From NCBI GenBank assembly GCA_025927765.1, contig JAICKU010000013.1, positions 1-59,448 on the forward strand: a DNA stretch of 59,448 bases, given 5' to 3'. Origin of the DNA: Burkholderiales bacterium (GTDB taxonomy: Bacteria; Pseudomonadota; Gammaproteobacteria; Burkholderiales; Casimicrobiaceae). The notes under the pieces were generated by a model. It worked only from the letters and a program-made list of their open reading frames with translations, did no database searches and was not told where the DNA came from. Below are positions 17,338-27,280 of this stretch, piece after piece (position 1 is the stretch's first letter; each line of letters starts with the position of its first letter). The translations under genes and the position numbers were made by a program.

Positions 17338-18573
17338 CTAGTCGAGTGATCGATCGCTAGCGGAAGTCAGCGAAAGGCAGCGTTCTATGCTTTGCAGGAT
17401 TTTGGGTGCTTGCGCTTCGACGCAAAAACTGCTTTTCACCTTCTCCTTCGCGGCAGCTCCAAAATGCATTCGTTGATCGGGATGGTCGTGCAGCAGCATG
17501 ACCTTGCTTGCGAAGGCGGTGGTGTCAAGGTAAGGCACGATGAAGCCGGCGTCCTCGCCGATGAATTCGGGAGCGCCGCCTGCGTCGCCAAAGCACCCGA
17601 CCGGAATTCCGAGCGACGCCGCTTCGAGCATCACGAGCGGGAACGGATCCTCGCGCGAGGTAAGTAGGAACAGGTCCGCCGCGCAGTAGTAGTCGAGAAC
17701 ATTCGCGGTATTCTCGACTCGCGCACATAGTTGAGATAAGTCAAGACGCCGCTGGTCGTGCGCGAACTCCAGGTCTTCCTTGCTGTGAACGTCGCCTCCC
17801 ACCCAAAGGAAGCGCACTCTTTCGTAGCCACCGCTAATCGATACGTTTCGCGCGATTTGCAGAAACAGGTCCGTGCCCTTTCTCCACCCCAAGCTGCCGC
17901 AACCCAGCACAACGAATGCGTCTTGCGGCCACTCCAGCGAGTTCCGAATAATTTGTCTCCTTCGTAGACGCTCCGTTTCGCCAATCACGGGCAGTGGCAC
18001 GAAACCATGCACGATATCTATCTTGTCATGCGGCACACCGAACGCGCCGGCAAGGGCAGCCTGCACGCAGTTGGAAACGGCAATGAATCGCGAAGCCACG
18101 CTCAAGGGGCTGCTTGCGTCCTGGTTGCCGAGCGATAGACGTATTGCGTACGGTAATTCATGCACATGCCATAGCAAGGCCGTGCCGCTGTCGGCGAGCA
18201 GCTTGATGTGACGCCACGATGCACAGGTGTTCGCGTAAATGAGGTCGAAGCGCCTCCCGGCGAGCAGGCTACTCATGTACTGCAGTTCGAGAAACTCCCG
18301 CGCCCGAGTACCGGCACGTCCGTGGAATGGTGCGAATGGCTTCGAAATATTCCTCCAGACGATCGTTCTGGCCACGGTTCTGAATTCGGGTACGAGAGGG
18401 CCGGGTCCGTTGACGAGTACCTCGATTTCGCAATCGAAATGACCCTTGAGCCATTTGATCAAATGGAGCAGCAGGATCGTCGCTCCATTGAGCGACGCCG
18501 AATGGCTCAGAAAGAGGATTCGGGGGCGCACTCTACGACGAACGTCCGCAACGCGTGCACGATCGGCACGCAT
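17338..18573 (-). CDS. Glycosyltransferase family 4 protein
   Basis: 411 residues. GT-B layout with RILFLSHSASLNGATILLLHLIKWL at the N-terminus, LWHVHELPYAIR in the middle, GCGSLGWRKGTDLFLQIA as the donor-domain start, and TSREDPFPLVMLEAASLGIPV containing the E-x7-E retaining-enzyme motif. ATG at 18573 was preferred to an upstream TTG at 18600. It is the last gene of a long minus-strand set extending back to the sugar transferase at 30677. Donor and acceptor cannot be told from the sequence. Confidence 0.9.
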   Translation of the reverse strand: MRADRARVADVRRRVRPRILFLSHSASLNGATILLLHLIKWLKGHFDCEIEVLVNGPGPLVPEFRTVARTIVWRNISKPFAPFHGRAGTRAREFLELQYMSSLLAGRRFDLIYANTCASWRHIKLLADSGTALLWHVHELPYAIRLSLGNQDASSPLSVASRFIAVSNCVQAALAGAFGVPHDKIDIVHGFVPLPVIGETERLRRRQIIRNSLEWPQDAFVVLGCGSLGWRKGTDLFLQIARNVSISGGYERVRFLWVGGDVHSKEDLEFAHDQRRLDLSQLCARVENTANVLDYYCAADLFLLTSREDPFPLVMLEAASLGIPVGCFGDAGGAPEFIGEDAGFIVPYLDTTAFASKVMLLHDHPDQRMHFGAAAKEKVKSSFCVEAQAPKILQSIERCLSLTSASDRSLD

Positions 18574-18636
18574 ACGCGAGCGAGCGTTTGAAGCGAACAA
18601 GCCTTCCCCGCATCGAGCACTGAGGCCGAGGTGTAG

Positions 18637-19632
18637 TCATGGCTCGATTCGTCGGCCCAACATCCCGGCGAGCGCGCGCCAACGCTCGAGTCCGAGGCGG
18701 CGTTTGCAGGCAAGCTTGGTCCAGCCGATTGTTCTCGTGATTCCGGGAGAAACGCAGACAGCAAAACGCGACAACTCATTACACGCGTCGAACGCGCCCT
18801 GGTTGAATGCGGTGCTCGCGAAACCGATCGCGTCCCCGGCGAGCCAGCGCAGCATCGAACGGTATTGAGCGTCGCTAAGCTTCGACGTGCCACTGCCCGC
18901 CGGGTCAAAGCATTGAATCGCGGCATGACGCTGCATCAAATCGAAAAGCGCATTCCTGCCCGTGTAGGCTAGGGACATGTTCCGTCGATGGCGTCGGTAG
19001 ACGGCCTGACAAGCGGCGAGCACGCCAACCGAGGCATGGCTTGCGAGACGCAACCACATTTCCATGTCACCAGCGTGTGGCAATTCAGGGCGATAGCCAC
19101 CGACTCGATGCTGAAGGCTGGTTCGAACTACCGCGCTCGGTGTCGGCACTATGTTGCGTGATCGACTGATGTCGACGAACTCGCTCCCGGCCAGTACGCG
19201 CGTGCCGGTCGTTGTTGGAATAGAGATGGGAGGACGCACGCTCCGCGTCGTATTGTCTTCGTACAGCTCCAAGGCACTGCCGAAGGCGAAGCCGACCTTG
19301 GGATGCGCGTCCATGAAGTCGGTCGATCGACGCAGGGCTCCAGGCGCGAGGTAATCGTCGGCGGAGAGCAGCAACACATAGTCGGCCGACGCCCATTCCA
19401 GGCCTTCGTTGTACGTTGCAATATGCCCTCGATTGGCGCGATGTCGCAAAGACGTCACTCGCCGGTCTTCCCGCGCCAACATCGTGGCGACCTCGGCGGT
19501 ATTGTCCGGAGATGCATCGTCGATGATGGCAACGCGAAGGGGAGAAACAGGCTGAGAAAGGACGCTTTGGACGCATTCGCACAGGAAGTGCGCGTAGCGA
19601 TAACAGGGAACGATGACGTCTACGGAGCTCAT
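18637..19632 (-). CDS. Glycosyltransferase family 2 protein
   Basis: 331 residues. MSSVDVIVPCYRYAHFLCEC opens the GT-A fold, followed by AIIDDASPDNT and LLSADDYLAPGAL (DxD near residue 95), then a region RVGGYRPELPHAGDMEMWLRLA typical of the acceptor side of family 2. ATG at 19632 was taken because the preceding in-frame codons are not protein-like. Predicted cytoplasmic enzyme acting on a lipid-linked repeat unit. Confidence 0.9.
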   Translation of the reverse strand: MSSVDVIVPCYRYAHFLCECVQSVLSQPVSPLRVAIIDDASPDNTAEVATMLAREDRRVTSLRHRANRGHIATYNEGLEWASADYVLLLSADDYLAPGALRRSTDFMDAHPKVGFAFGSALELYEDNTTRSVRPPISIPTTTGTRVLAGSEFVDISRSRNIVPTPSAVVRTSLQHRVGGYRPELPHAGDMEMWLRLASHASVGVLAACQAVYRRHRRNMSLAYTGRNALFDLMQRHAAIQCFDPAGSGTSKLSDAQYRSMLRWLAGDAIGFASTAFNQGAFDACNELSRFAVCVSPGITRTIGWTKLACKRRLGLERWRALAGMLGRRIEP

Positions 19633-19726
19633 CGGCTGAGCACGGTCCCTAGCACAGATGTCGGGCGTCCCCGCCGCTCTTGGACGAGCGCATGGCCCCG
19701 GGCAGCCACGCACACATATCGCTTCC

Positions 19727-20605
19727 TCAACCGTCGCTCGCGGCGCTGGGCACGTCCGCGTCCTCGGTGAGCACGTCCTGAGCAAACGGCGTGGGGTCAG
19801 AGAAGCGGCGGACCGGACGGCGGGCTTTGCCGCGAATGGCGGCGTACGTCTCCTGCAACCGCCGCAGGTGCAAGGGTCCGTCGAATCTGGAGATTCTGAT
19901 GCAGGACGTTTGAACAGGGAGAAACCGCGACCATTTCTGCTTCAAGTAGCGATAGCACGCATAGAACTCGCTTGGAAGCGTCAACAGCTGATTGGTGTTG
20001 TGAACGCAGTATCCCGGAAACGCGTAACTCGTCTTGCCCATTGCCCGCGCCGCGAGGCAGAGATCGGCGCCATACAGATGAAAGTACGGCAGGGCGTCGT
20101 CGAACCGCAGGCCGGACGACTTTCTCAGCACAAGGACGATTTCGTCGAGCGTGTCCACGGCTTCCGGTCCGGTGATGTACCGTCCAATGCGGCCCCAGCC
20201 GGTCGAATAGATCCGCCCGACGCCACGAGGAGCGCCCGCGCTTACGCCAAAGCAGCCAAGTACTCCCCAGTCGATGCCGCCTTGCGTCATGACGTCGAGA
20301 CAGCGAGTAAGATTCGCAAGCCAGCCGTCCGGCAAAAAGATGTCCTGATGGACAAACACGATGATGTCGTTGACCGCTTCATCGATCGCGGCGTTGTAGG
20401 CCCGTCCAGCCGAAGGCCAGTTTTCCTTGAGCAGAATTTGGGTCACCGGGGCGCGCTGAATGTTTGGCGAGCGGAACAGATTGCACCGAAGCACGTCCCG
20501 ATCGTTCACTGCGGCGGCGACAGTGAATGCATGCGTCGCATCCGTTCCCGAAATTCTCGTTGCAGGCGTGGCAGCGCGTCTAAGTCCCCTGGATAGGTCG
20601 TTCAT
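19727..20605 (-). CDS. Glycosyltransferase-like protein (family 2 type)
   Basis: 292 residues. Motifs typical of the glycosyltransferase-like group with an FVHQDIFLPDGW centre are present (residues about 85-98), along with LPYFHLYGADLCLAARAMG and CVHNTNQLLTLP. The usual DxD is represented by HQD, as in this subgroup. ATG at 20605 is preceded by GAGAGG about 5 bp upstream. It lies 26 bp after the epimerase gene. Substrate unknown. Confidence 0.82.
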   Translation of the reverse strand: MNDLSRGLRRAATPATRISGTDATHAFTVAAAVNDRDVLRCNLFRSPNIQRAPVTQILLKENWPSAGRAYNAAIDEAVNDIIVFVHQDIFLPDGWLANLTRCLDVMTQGGIDWGVLGCFGVSAGAPRGVGRIYSTGWGRIGRYITGPEAVDTLDEIVLVLRKSSGLRFDDALPYFHLYGADLCLAARAMGKTSYAFPGYCVHNTNQLLTLPSEFYACYRYLKQKWSRFLPVQTSCIRISRFDGPLHLRRLQETYAAIRGKARRPVRRFSDPTPFAQDVLTEDADVPSAASDG

Positions 20606-20631
20606 GGTCCTCTCGCCTGCGCGGAGTCGGA

Positions 20632-21636
20632 TCAGAACATCCGCTCCTTCCACGTCTTGGGAGTCAGGTCGCTGACGATTTCCAGATCGAGGTGATACTT
20701 GAAGGGCTTCACCCCGCGCTTGCGTATCCAATCGATCATCTCCGCAAGGCCGTCCCTTAACGAATACCGAGTCTTGTAGTCGAAGCATCGACGTATCTTG
20801 GCAGCAGAGCAGTTGGCCAAGCGAACCTCCTGTGGACGTCCTTTCACATAGGTCGGCGCCAGTTCGAAATGAAGCAGGTCGGCGATGGTCCCCGCCAACT
20901 GATTGATTGTCACGAATTCCTCGTCGGGACCGATGTTGAACGTCTGTCCGCTAATACCCGGTTCGAACGCCAGGCGTTCCAGCACCGGAAGATCGTCCTG
21001 AACGAAGGAAAAGCACCGCTTTTGGGTGCCATCACCGTAGACGATCGGTTGGCGACCTTGAAGCATCATGTTGATCATAATGCTCGCAACGTTCCGGTAC
21101 GGATCGTCGTATTTCTGACGTGGCCCGATGATGTTGTGCGGGACCGCATTTACGAACTCGACGCCATGTATGGTGCAAAGATTCGCCAAAAATTGTTCTG
21201 CGGCGACCTTGCCGATTCCGTAAGGGTCCTGTGGACGCGGTTGCATCTCCTCGAGGAAGGGAACCTCGTTTTCGCCGTAGCGCGCCATGCTGGAGCAGTT
21301 GACAATCCTTCGTACGCCATTGCAGATGGCAGCGGTGAACGCGCTGACGGACGAAGTTACGATGTTCTTGGTCACGAGGAAGGGAGAGAAAACGCTCAGC
21401 CCTTCGTACGCGGTCGCGGCGCAGTGATACATGACGTCGCAGTCCCGGGTCACCTTGACGATCGAATTGTGGAAGTTCAAATCGTATTGGTAAAACTCGA
21501 CACGCGCATCCACATTGTCGAGATAACCGCCAATCAAGCTGTCGCAACCGACAACCTCGTGCCCGAGCGACAGCATTCGGTCCGCGAGATGGCTTCCTAG
21601 AAAGCCGGCGACACCGGTAATAAATATTCTCGCCAT
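20632..21636 (-). CDS. NAD-dependent epimerase/dehydratase (extended SDR)
   Basis: 334 residues. Rossmann motif ITGVAGFLGSHLADR with Gly8, Gly11 and Gly14, catalytic YGIGK (Tyr139, Lys143), and NCSSMARYG holding the active-site Ser. The C-terminal half has the nucleotide-sugar binding segment NIIGPRQKYDDPYRN. The group includes UDP-glucose 4-epimerases and dTDP-sugar reductases; the precise sugar cannot be fixed. Context between two glycosyltransferase genes supports precursor supply for the polysaccharide. Confidence 0.9.
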   Translation of the reverse strand: MARIFITGVAGFLGSHLADRMLSLGHEVVGCDSLIGGYLDNVDARVEFYQYDLNFHNSIVKVTRDCDVMYHCAATAYEGLSVFSPFLVTKNIVTSSVSAFTAAICNGVRRIVNCSSMARYGENEVPFLEEMQPRPQDPYGIGKVAAEQFLANLCTIHGVEFVNAVPHNIIGPRQKYDDPYRNVASIMINMMLQGRQPIVYGDGTQKRCFSFVQDDLPVLERLAFEPGISGQTFNIGPDEEFVTINQLAGTIADLLHFELAPTYVKGRPQEVRLANCSAAKIRRCFDYKTRYSLRDGLAEMIDWIRKRGVKPFKYHLDLEIVSDLTPKTWKERMF

Positions 21637-21656
21637 GCTGACCTCCCTCTTTCGTT

Positions 21657-22646
21657 TCAGTGCGATCGGCCGAAACCCAATGCGAACTTAAGCGAGAACA
21701 GATGTTCCGTGAGCTTCCCTGTGACGACTGAATGTTGGCCTCGGCGGAACAGATAGACGAGGGTCCAGCCGGCAAGTCGCAGCGCCGCGGCAAGCACGAG
21801 AATCGCGCGCAGCAGAAGTGCTTGCGCTCGTCCATGGTGTTTCCGAAAGTATCGAATGCGGCTTTCGAGCTGGATCAATGCCATCCTCAAGGACATGTGC
21901 TTCGTCGTCTGACCGCCGAAATGGATCATCTCAGCGTCGGGCGTAAACAACACCTTCAATCCGTGGTCGCGGGCGCGTTTGCACAGGTCGTGCTCCTCGC
22001 TGAAAATGTAAAAATCTGGATCAAAGGCGCCGACCATGTCGAGGGTGCGCCTGGGCAACAGCATGCAACAGCCGAGCACGATGTCAACTTCACGTTCAGT
22101 ATCGTGTTGCCACTCGTACATCTTCGATCGCAGCGGCGAATCCTTGAAAGCAACGGTATAAGGAACGACCGCCTCGAAGAGCTCACTCAGCAGCCGCGGC
22201 GCACGGAAGCAGGAGTGCTGCAATGATTTGTCGGGATTCAGAATGCGGCACCCGAGTACGCCGAGGTCATTTACCGCCCGAGCCTTCAGTACCATCTTCT
22301 GAATCGCATCGCGCAGCATCTCCATGTCTTCGTTGAGGATCAGCACGTATTGTCCCGTCGATTCGGCAATCGCTCGATTGTGAGAGCGTCCGTATCCGTC
22401 CCGCACCGGGTTTGGGATCACCCTGACATTCGGATACCGGGAACGGAGCAGCTCGATGGATCCGTCTGTCGACGCGTTATCGACCACAATTACTTCGTGT
22501 GAAAGCTTGCCCAAGCTCGCTGCAATCGTGTCCAGGCACCGGCTCAACAGCGCTCGATTGTTCGTGTTCACGATCGTGACGGTTACATCGACAATCGCGT
22601 TCGCGGGTTTCACGTCGTGCTTCCTTGCTGGAGTTTTGCTGTTCAC
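21657..22646 (-). CDS. Glycosyltransferase family 2 protein (rhamnosyltransferase-like)
   Basis: 329 residues, starting with GTG at 22646 that overlaps the TGA of the preceding gene (GTGA). The N-terminus VTVTIVNTNNRALLSRCLDT, then VVDNASTDGSIELLRSRYP and LILNEDMEML (DxD-like), place it among WbbL-type rhamnosyltransferases; LGCCMLLPRRTLDMVGAFDPDFYIFSEEHDLC is the typical later motif. Two hydrophobic stretches near the C-terminus may associate with the membrane. The actual sugar is not certain. Confidence 0.88.
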   Translation of the reverse strand: MNSKTPARKHDVKPANAIVDVTVTIVNTNNRALLSRCLDTIAASLGKLSHEVIVVDNASTDGSIELLRSRYPNVRVIPNPVRDGYGRSHNRAIAESTGQYVLILNEDMEMLRDAIQKMVLKARAVNDLGVLGCRILNPDKSLQHSCFRAPRLLSELFEAVVPYTVAFKDSPLRSKMYEWQHDTEREVDIVLGCCMLLPRRTLDMVGAFDPDFYIFSEEHDLCKRARDHGLKVLFTPDAEMIHFGGQTTKHMSLRMALIQLESRIRYFRKHHGRAQALLLRAILVLAAALRLAGWTLVYLFRRGQHSVVTGKLTEHLFSLKFALGFGRSH

Positions 22647-24256
22647 TGCAAAAGTAGCCGATCGCGGGCTTCGGTAAGCAGGCGACGAACCATCGAGCCG
22701 GCGTTGATACCGGCGGGTGCCGTGTCGGCCGTCTGCACGTCGTTGGCGGGCAGACGTCTGATCGTCACTTCATGTGGTACGCCATCTTTGAGTACCATCC
22801 ATTCACCGCATCGCAGCGCCTGCATTGTTCCGTCGGGAACTTTCACGTCCCAGAGCGTGGCTGCGGCCGCATGGCCGTCCTGGGCCAGCGCGAATTCGCG
22901 TACATGAGCGGGCAATGTGAACTGCAGTTCGGCACCGAACGGGTGCACAAGGCAGCGATCGCCATTCAATTCCCACGCGTAATTCATGCGCGCGAGGTCT
23001 TCAGCGTTGCACCAGAGGACGTTTCCGAAGCTATTGGTAAACCGGGCGAGCTCGTCCAGCACTTCGGCACCATTTTTCAGATCCTGATGGTGTCCCCGGA
23101 CGATCATCGGCTGACCGAGAAACGCGGCCAGCAACAGCGCGTTCGTCACGCTTCCTGTGAGCCCCCAACGGGGGAGCACGGCGCAACCTTCTATTAGTTC
23201 ACACGGAAGAAAGCCGAGCCGATATCTCCACGGCCGGCCTTTGTTATGGAATCGCAGGGACCCCGTCGATACGCACGCTGCATCGAATCCGCATCCAGGC
23301 AGTGCGGCGAGCGTCTCGGACGAGCAGGCACCATGGGGAGGGACCATGACACGGGACACGTGAAGTCCCGATTTCTGCTCCAGCCGCTCGATGCGTGCGA
23401 TGGCCTGCCGCAATGAGGCCATCGACTCGCTCCGCGATTGATATCGAGCGAGCTCATCTCGCGAGTGATTGTTGCCATGAATCAACAACGAAAGTCGTCT
23501 CGTGCTCTCTCGGAAAATGCGCGCGGTCGCGGAATGCGTTACCCACGTATCCAGCGGTATGGTGGCGAACGCCACATGGTAATTTTCCTTTTCTGCCCGC
23601 CTTGCAATGTCACCGTAGTGGACATAGCCGTAGCGCGGCCAGTGAAGGTTCGGGTCATCTATGATGTAGGTGGCGCGAAGCGGCGGGGGCTCGTACCCTT
23701 GGGCACGTGTTATGACCTGCAGGAAGTGGATAAGCGGGAGCAACGCCAGGAAGCGCTCCGCGTGGAAGAGATCGCTGAACGACGTGTCGCTCGCGACGCG
23801 TGGAAGAGGCAGCGCGGAGATGAATTGCGGTGAAGCACGCCGCCCCCGCACCGTCCACAAGCGGCTTTGACCAACGGACGCTAGAACCGTGTCGTTCGAC
23901 TCGCCCGGCAGATCTTGCCACTCGCTGACGTTGGCAACAACCCTGCGACCACGAAACGGGACCGGAACATCGGGGATATCCGAGAACCGGACGTCGACAC
24001 TCAAGTCTGACCCCTCGGTGGCACGGCCGGACAGCGGGATCGTCAACGATGGGATATGGTCCGCGACGGGCGTCAGAGGGCTGCCGTCGATCAGTCTGAT
24101 TGCGGCAGCGGCCGGCGGCTCGTGCATCGCGCTCGAGAACCGCAGCGGAAAGAGCTGCTCGAGCAATGGAAACAGATATGCGACGTACTCGTTGGCTCCT
24201 GTGCGAGGAAGCTGCAACTGGCATAGGGTCTTCGAGCGAATCGACTGGCTGGTCAT
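22643..24256 (-). CDS. Polysaccharide-deacetylase-like protein
   Basis: 537 residues, no signal peptide. The start ATG at 24256 overlaps the preceding stop (ATGA). The central domain has TYIIDDPNLHW (about residue 210), LLIHGNNHSRDEL (about residue 262), and VMVPPHGACSSETLAAL, the Asp/His pattern of CE4 (NodB-like) metal-dependent deacetylases; the C-terminal part (about 420-537) is beta-rich. It overlaps both neighbours in an operon of the Wzy-like polymerase and a glycosyltransferase, so it may deacetylate a lipid-linked intermediate. A non-enzymatic role is possible because the motifs are not canonical. Confidence 0.7.
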   Translation of the reverse strand: MTSQSIRSKTLCQLQLPRTGANEYVAYLFPLLEQLFPLRFSSAMHEPPAAAAIRLIDGSPLTPVADHIPSLTIPLSGRATEGSDLSVDVRFSDIPDVPVPFRGRRVVANVSEWQDLPGESNDTVLASVGQSRLWTVRGRRASPQFISALPLPRVASDTSFSDLFHAERFLALLPLIHFLQVITRAQGYEPPPLRATYIIDDPNLHWPRYGYVHYGDIARRAEKENYHVAFATIPLDTWVTHSATARIFRESTRRLSLLIHGNNHSRDELARYQSRSESMASLRQAIARIERLEQKSGLHVSRVMVPPHGACSSETLAALPGCGFDAACVSTGSLRFHNKGRPWRYRLGFLPCELIEGCAVLPRWGLTGSVTNALLLAAFLGQPMIVRGHHQDLKNGAEVLDELARFTNSFGNVLWCNAEDLARMNYAWELNGDRCLVHPFGAELQFTLPAHVREFALAQDGHAAAATLWDVKVPDGTMQALRCGEWMVLKDGVPHEVTIRRLPANDVQTADTAPAGINAGSMVRRLLTEARDRLLLQ

Positions 24257-25572
24257 GGGTTGAGAAGCGTTACACGCGCCGGTGTCGTACCGCGGGCTGT
24301 GTTGGCGATCTCCGGCGTGACCGCTTTCCGAGCTCCGTATCTCGCGACTGCACCGATGGCAGCAAGAACAAGGTAGAGGTAGACGATCGACTGGTCGAAC
24401 AGCGCGATCGACAGCATGTTGACCACATGACCGAATAAGAGCGCGCCCAGCGTCCAGACCAGGAATCGCCGCTCGCCCGAGCAATCATTGGAGTCGCGTA
24501 ACGTTAGACCGATCAGGCGAAAAGCGACAACGAACGTAAGGATGAACAGGATCATCACGGGAAGACCGCCCCAGACGGCGTTTTGCAGGAATTCATTGGT
24601 GATGTCGGCTTGTGTTTCGTTTGCGTGCGTGCCTGTCGGCATCCAGTGCCGCGTGTAGTCAGTGCCGGCGAGCCACCATTCATTGAAATGTTCAAAAGCG
24701 GAGCGAATGATCTCTGCGCGATGCCAACCCGTACTCCCACTGACGACGTCCATCCGCGCAGCCAGGAAGTACACCGGATCATTCATCACGGCGTTCAGCA
24801 CGAATGTGCCGATCACGGCAAGCCAGCGAAGCGCGCGTAGCCCGGCGCGGAACGGGTACAGAAAGAATCCGAATAATATGAAGAGGACCATGAGGATGGG
24901 GCCGCTCGATGTCGCGGAACCGACGATTCCGGCGGATGCGGCCAAGCCGATAACGGAACTCGTCCGGTGCCGCTTCCACAGCCCGAACGCCATGCCGAGA
25001 CATGTCGCGCCGACGGTTCCCGCGAGTATCGGGTGCGCGAAGGGCCCGCGCGCCCGGACCTGATGGTGCTTGCGCAACATGACTTCGCTATACCCGCCGA
25101 GCGTTGCGAACAAATTCGTTTCGAGATATTTCTCGAGAATCATGAGCACCGCGACGGGGATGAGAATGATGCAGACGATCCGGAAGACACGGACCACATC
25201 GTCGGCGTCGGTCAGGAATATCCGAAACAGGAAATAGGAGCCGATTCCTTCCCAGACCATCCCGGCACGGTAGATGAACCCGTCGGTCGCTCGGACCATG
25301 CCGGTCGCGAGCAGAGCCACGGTCCAGAGAAGCAGCAGGCGGTCGATCCCGTTGAAGCCATGGGCCATGGATTCGCCACGCATCATGACCCTGAAGAAGC
25401 CCACCGCAACGACGACATGCAGCAGCGTGAAATGCACCGAGGCGATGTCGATGTCGAGGCCGCGTGTGACATACGATACGGCCATCAGCAACGGAAGGCA
25501 CGCGATGCGTCTTGGCACGCACAGCATGAGCACCACGATGACCGTGCTTACCGTGATGCTGAGCGGGTTCAT
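24253..25572 (-). CDS. O-antigen ligase/polymerase family membrane protein (Wzy-like)
   Basis: 439 residues with about ten to twelve membrane segments. The periplasmic-loop signature RARGPFAHPILAGTVGA (about residues 185-201) matches the O-antigen ligase/Wzy_C family. The position directly after the flippase gene and ahead of the deacetylase-like gene supports polymerisation or ligation of the lipid-linked repeat units in the inner membrane. Sequence alone does not separate ligase from polymerase. The ATG at 25572 lies 118 bp after the flippase stop. Confidence 0.85.
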   Translation of the reverse strand: MNPLSITVSTVIVVLMLCVPRRIACLPLLMAVSYVTRGLDIDIASVHFTLLHVVVAVGFFRVMMRGESMAHGFNGIDRLLLLWTVALLATGMVRATDGFIYRAGMVWEGIGSYFLFRIFLTDADDVVRVFRIVCIILIPVAVLMILEKYLETNLFATLGGYSEVMLRKHHQVRARGPFAHPILAGTVGATCLGMAFGLWKRHRTSSVIGLAASAGIVGSATSSGPILMVLFILFGFFLYPFRAGLRALRWLAVIGTFVLNAVMNDPVYFLAARMDVVSGSTGWHRAEIIRSAFEHFNEWWLAGTDYTRHWMPTGTHANETQADITNEFLQNAVWGGLPVMILFILTFVVAFRLIGLTLRDSNDCSGERRFLVWTLGALLFGHVVNMLSIALFDQSIVYLYLVLAAIGAVARYGARKAVTPEIANTARGTTPARVTLLNP

Positions 25573-25690
25573 GCGTTGCCGCCAACGTCAGTGGAACAGT
25601 CATCGACCACCGAGGAGGAACGCCGGTACCGCGCGCGCGCATCCAAGGCGTTCTTTGCCCTGCGATTTCGTTGAGGAGGCACGAGTTTGC

Positions 25691-27268
25691 TCAGTGCGAT
25701 CGCGGCTGACGACGATGAAGCAGTGCGAATATCGGCCGCATCGCCGCCGGGACGCGGTCTATCGGCAGCAGGGTCGCCAGCGCTCGCAGAGAATATGTCA
25801 CGCTTATCACCAAAGCGAGGGAGCCGAGCGCCGTCGCCGCGACCGGCCGCAAAGCGTGGAATCCACAAAACGTGACGGCGATCAACACAACGAAGAGAAG
25901 CGCGGTTCTTCCGTTCGACGCCGACAGGTGGAAACCGCTCAGTGAGTGTACGATCGGATAAATCACGCACGCGTGAAATGCATAGGACGCGAAATAGGCG
26001 ATACCCGCGCCATCGAGCCCGAACTCCCGGACAAATGCCCAGGCAAGCAGAACGCTCGCAGTGGCCCAGGCGAGTTCGGTAAAGAAGAACACGAGCTGAC
26101 GGTTCCTTGCGACTATGACGAACCCGATCGGCCACGTGAAGACGCGAAGCGCCATGCCGAGACAGATCCAACGCAGAACGTCTACCGCTGCCGCGAAGTC
26201 GGCGCTGTAAAAAAGTGCGACGACGAGCGGAGCGAACGTGAGTGTGGCGATAACGCCGGGACCGGACAGCAGCAGGCTGACGCATGCTTGTTCATTGACT
26301 AGGCGATTGCATCGCTCGTCATCGTCGGCGGCGCCGACAAGGCGCGGATAGAAGTCGGCTCCCATTGCCTGGAGAACGAACCCGACATAAAGGCCACCGA
26401 CCACCCATGCTGCCTGGTAGAGTCCGGCGTCGTCCAATGTGCCCTCGCTCACGATGATGATTCGCACGAGGTAGGCGACTGCCATCACGAAAAGTCCGCT
26501 TGCCATGAAGGCAAGGCCGAGCTTCAAGAGCAGCGTTGCCTCCTGACGGAAGCGGGGGAACGCAATGCGAAGTCGACGCACCGGCGATTTGCGGGCGTAC
26601 CACCGCGCCGCGAGCGCGACCGCAGCTGCGCCTGTGATCAACGAAGGAACGGCGCCGTCGGTGCCAAAAACATAAACGATCGGTACGCCGACGAAAGTGC
26701 CCAACAGGGCCGCGAGAACGCCGCTCTTGGCCATGTCGCCGACGCGACGCATGCCTTGAAGCAGCGCGGTTTGCCCGTCGCCGACCAGTCGTAGCCAGAC
26801 CGCAATCGACAGCAGCGCGATCGGTACCGCGTGTTCGGTGGTCCCAAAGGACAACTGGGAAATGGGCCGGCAGAAGGCAACGAGAACCACGACTGCCAGG
26901 AGTCCGAGCAGGTTGGCCACCTGTTGCAGCGCCGCCCTTGTTGCTGCTACCCGTTGCGAATCCCCGGACGAGGCGGCTTCTGCAATCTGACGGACACCAC
27001 TGTTGTTGATGCCCATCCCGACGACCGCACGCGCCAGGTCGGCCACGGATCCGTACACGCCAAGCAAGCCGAATCCTGCGGGGCCCAGGAGCACCGCCAA
27101 TGCCTTTGTGCGAACAACGCCGATAGCGAGCGTCATCATTGTCGAGCCACCGATCAATGCGGACGAGCGCAGGATTTCGCTGTATGTTGGGGACGGCGAG
27201 CGGTGGTTGGCTTCCGCTTGCTTCGAAGACGCCGTTACCGCCGGGACTAGTCTCCTGCTGAATCTCAC
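25691..27268 (-). CDS. O-antigen translocase / polysaccharide flippase (Wzx-like)
   Basis: 525 residues with about twelve hydrophobic segments of the MATE/polysaccharide-transport type. The N-terminal ALIGGSTMMTLAIGVVRTKALAVLLGPAGFGLLGV and the following GINNSGVRQIAEA are typical of O-antigen translocases that flip polyprenyl-linked repeat units across the inner membrane. The start is GTG at 27268; the first 25 or so residues are not conserved-looking and the true start may be further in. It lies 12 bp after the DegT aminotransferase gene, in the same minus-strand set. Confidence 0.88.
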   Translation of the reverse strand: MRFSRRLVPAVTASSKQAEANHRSPSPTYSEILRSSALIGGSTMMTLAIGVVRTKALAVLLGPAGFGLLGVYGSVADLARAVVGMGINNSGVRQIAEAASSGDSQRVAATRAALQQVANLLGLLAVVVLVAFCRPISQLSFGTTEHAVPIALLSIAVWLRLVGDGQTALLQGMRRVGDMAKSGVLAALLGTFVGVPIVYVFGTDGAVPSLITGAAAVALAARWYARKSPVRRLRIAFPRFRQEATLLLKLGLAFMASGLFVMAVAYLVRIIIVSEGTLDDAGLYQAAWVVGGLYVGFVLQAMGADFYPRLVGAADDDERCNRLVNEQACVSLLLSGPGVIATLTFAPLVVALFYSADFAAAVDVLRWICLGMALRVFTWPIGFVIVARNRQLVFFFTELAWATASVLLAWAFVREFGLDGAGIAYFASYAFHACVIYPIVHSLSGFHLSASNGRTALLFVVLIAVTFCGFHALRPVAATALGSLALVISVTYSLRALATLLPIDRVPAAMRPIFALLHRRQPRSH

Positions 27269-27280
27269 GACGACGACTCG

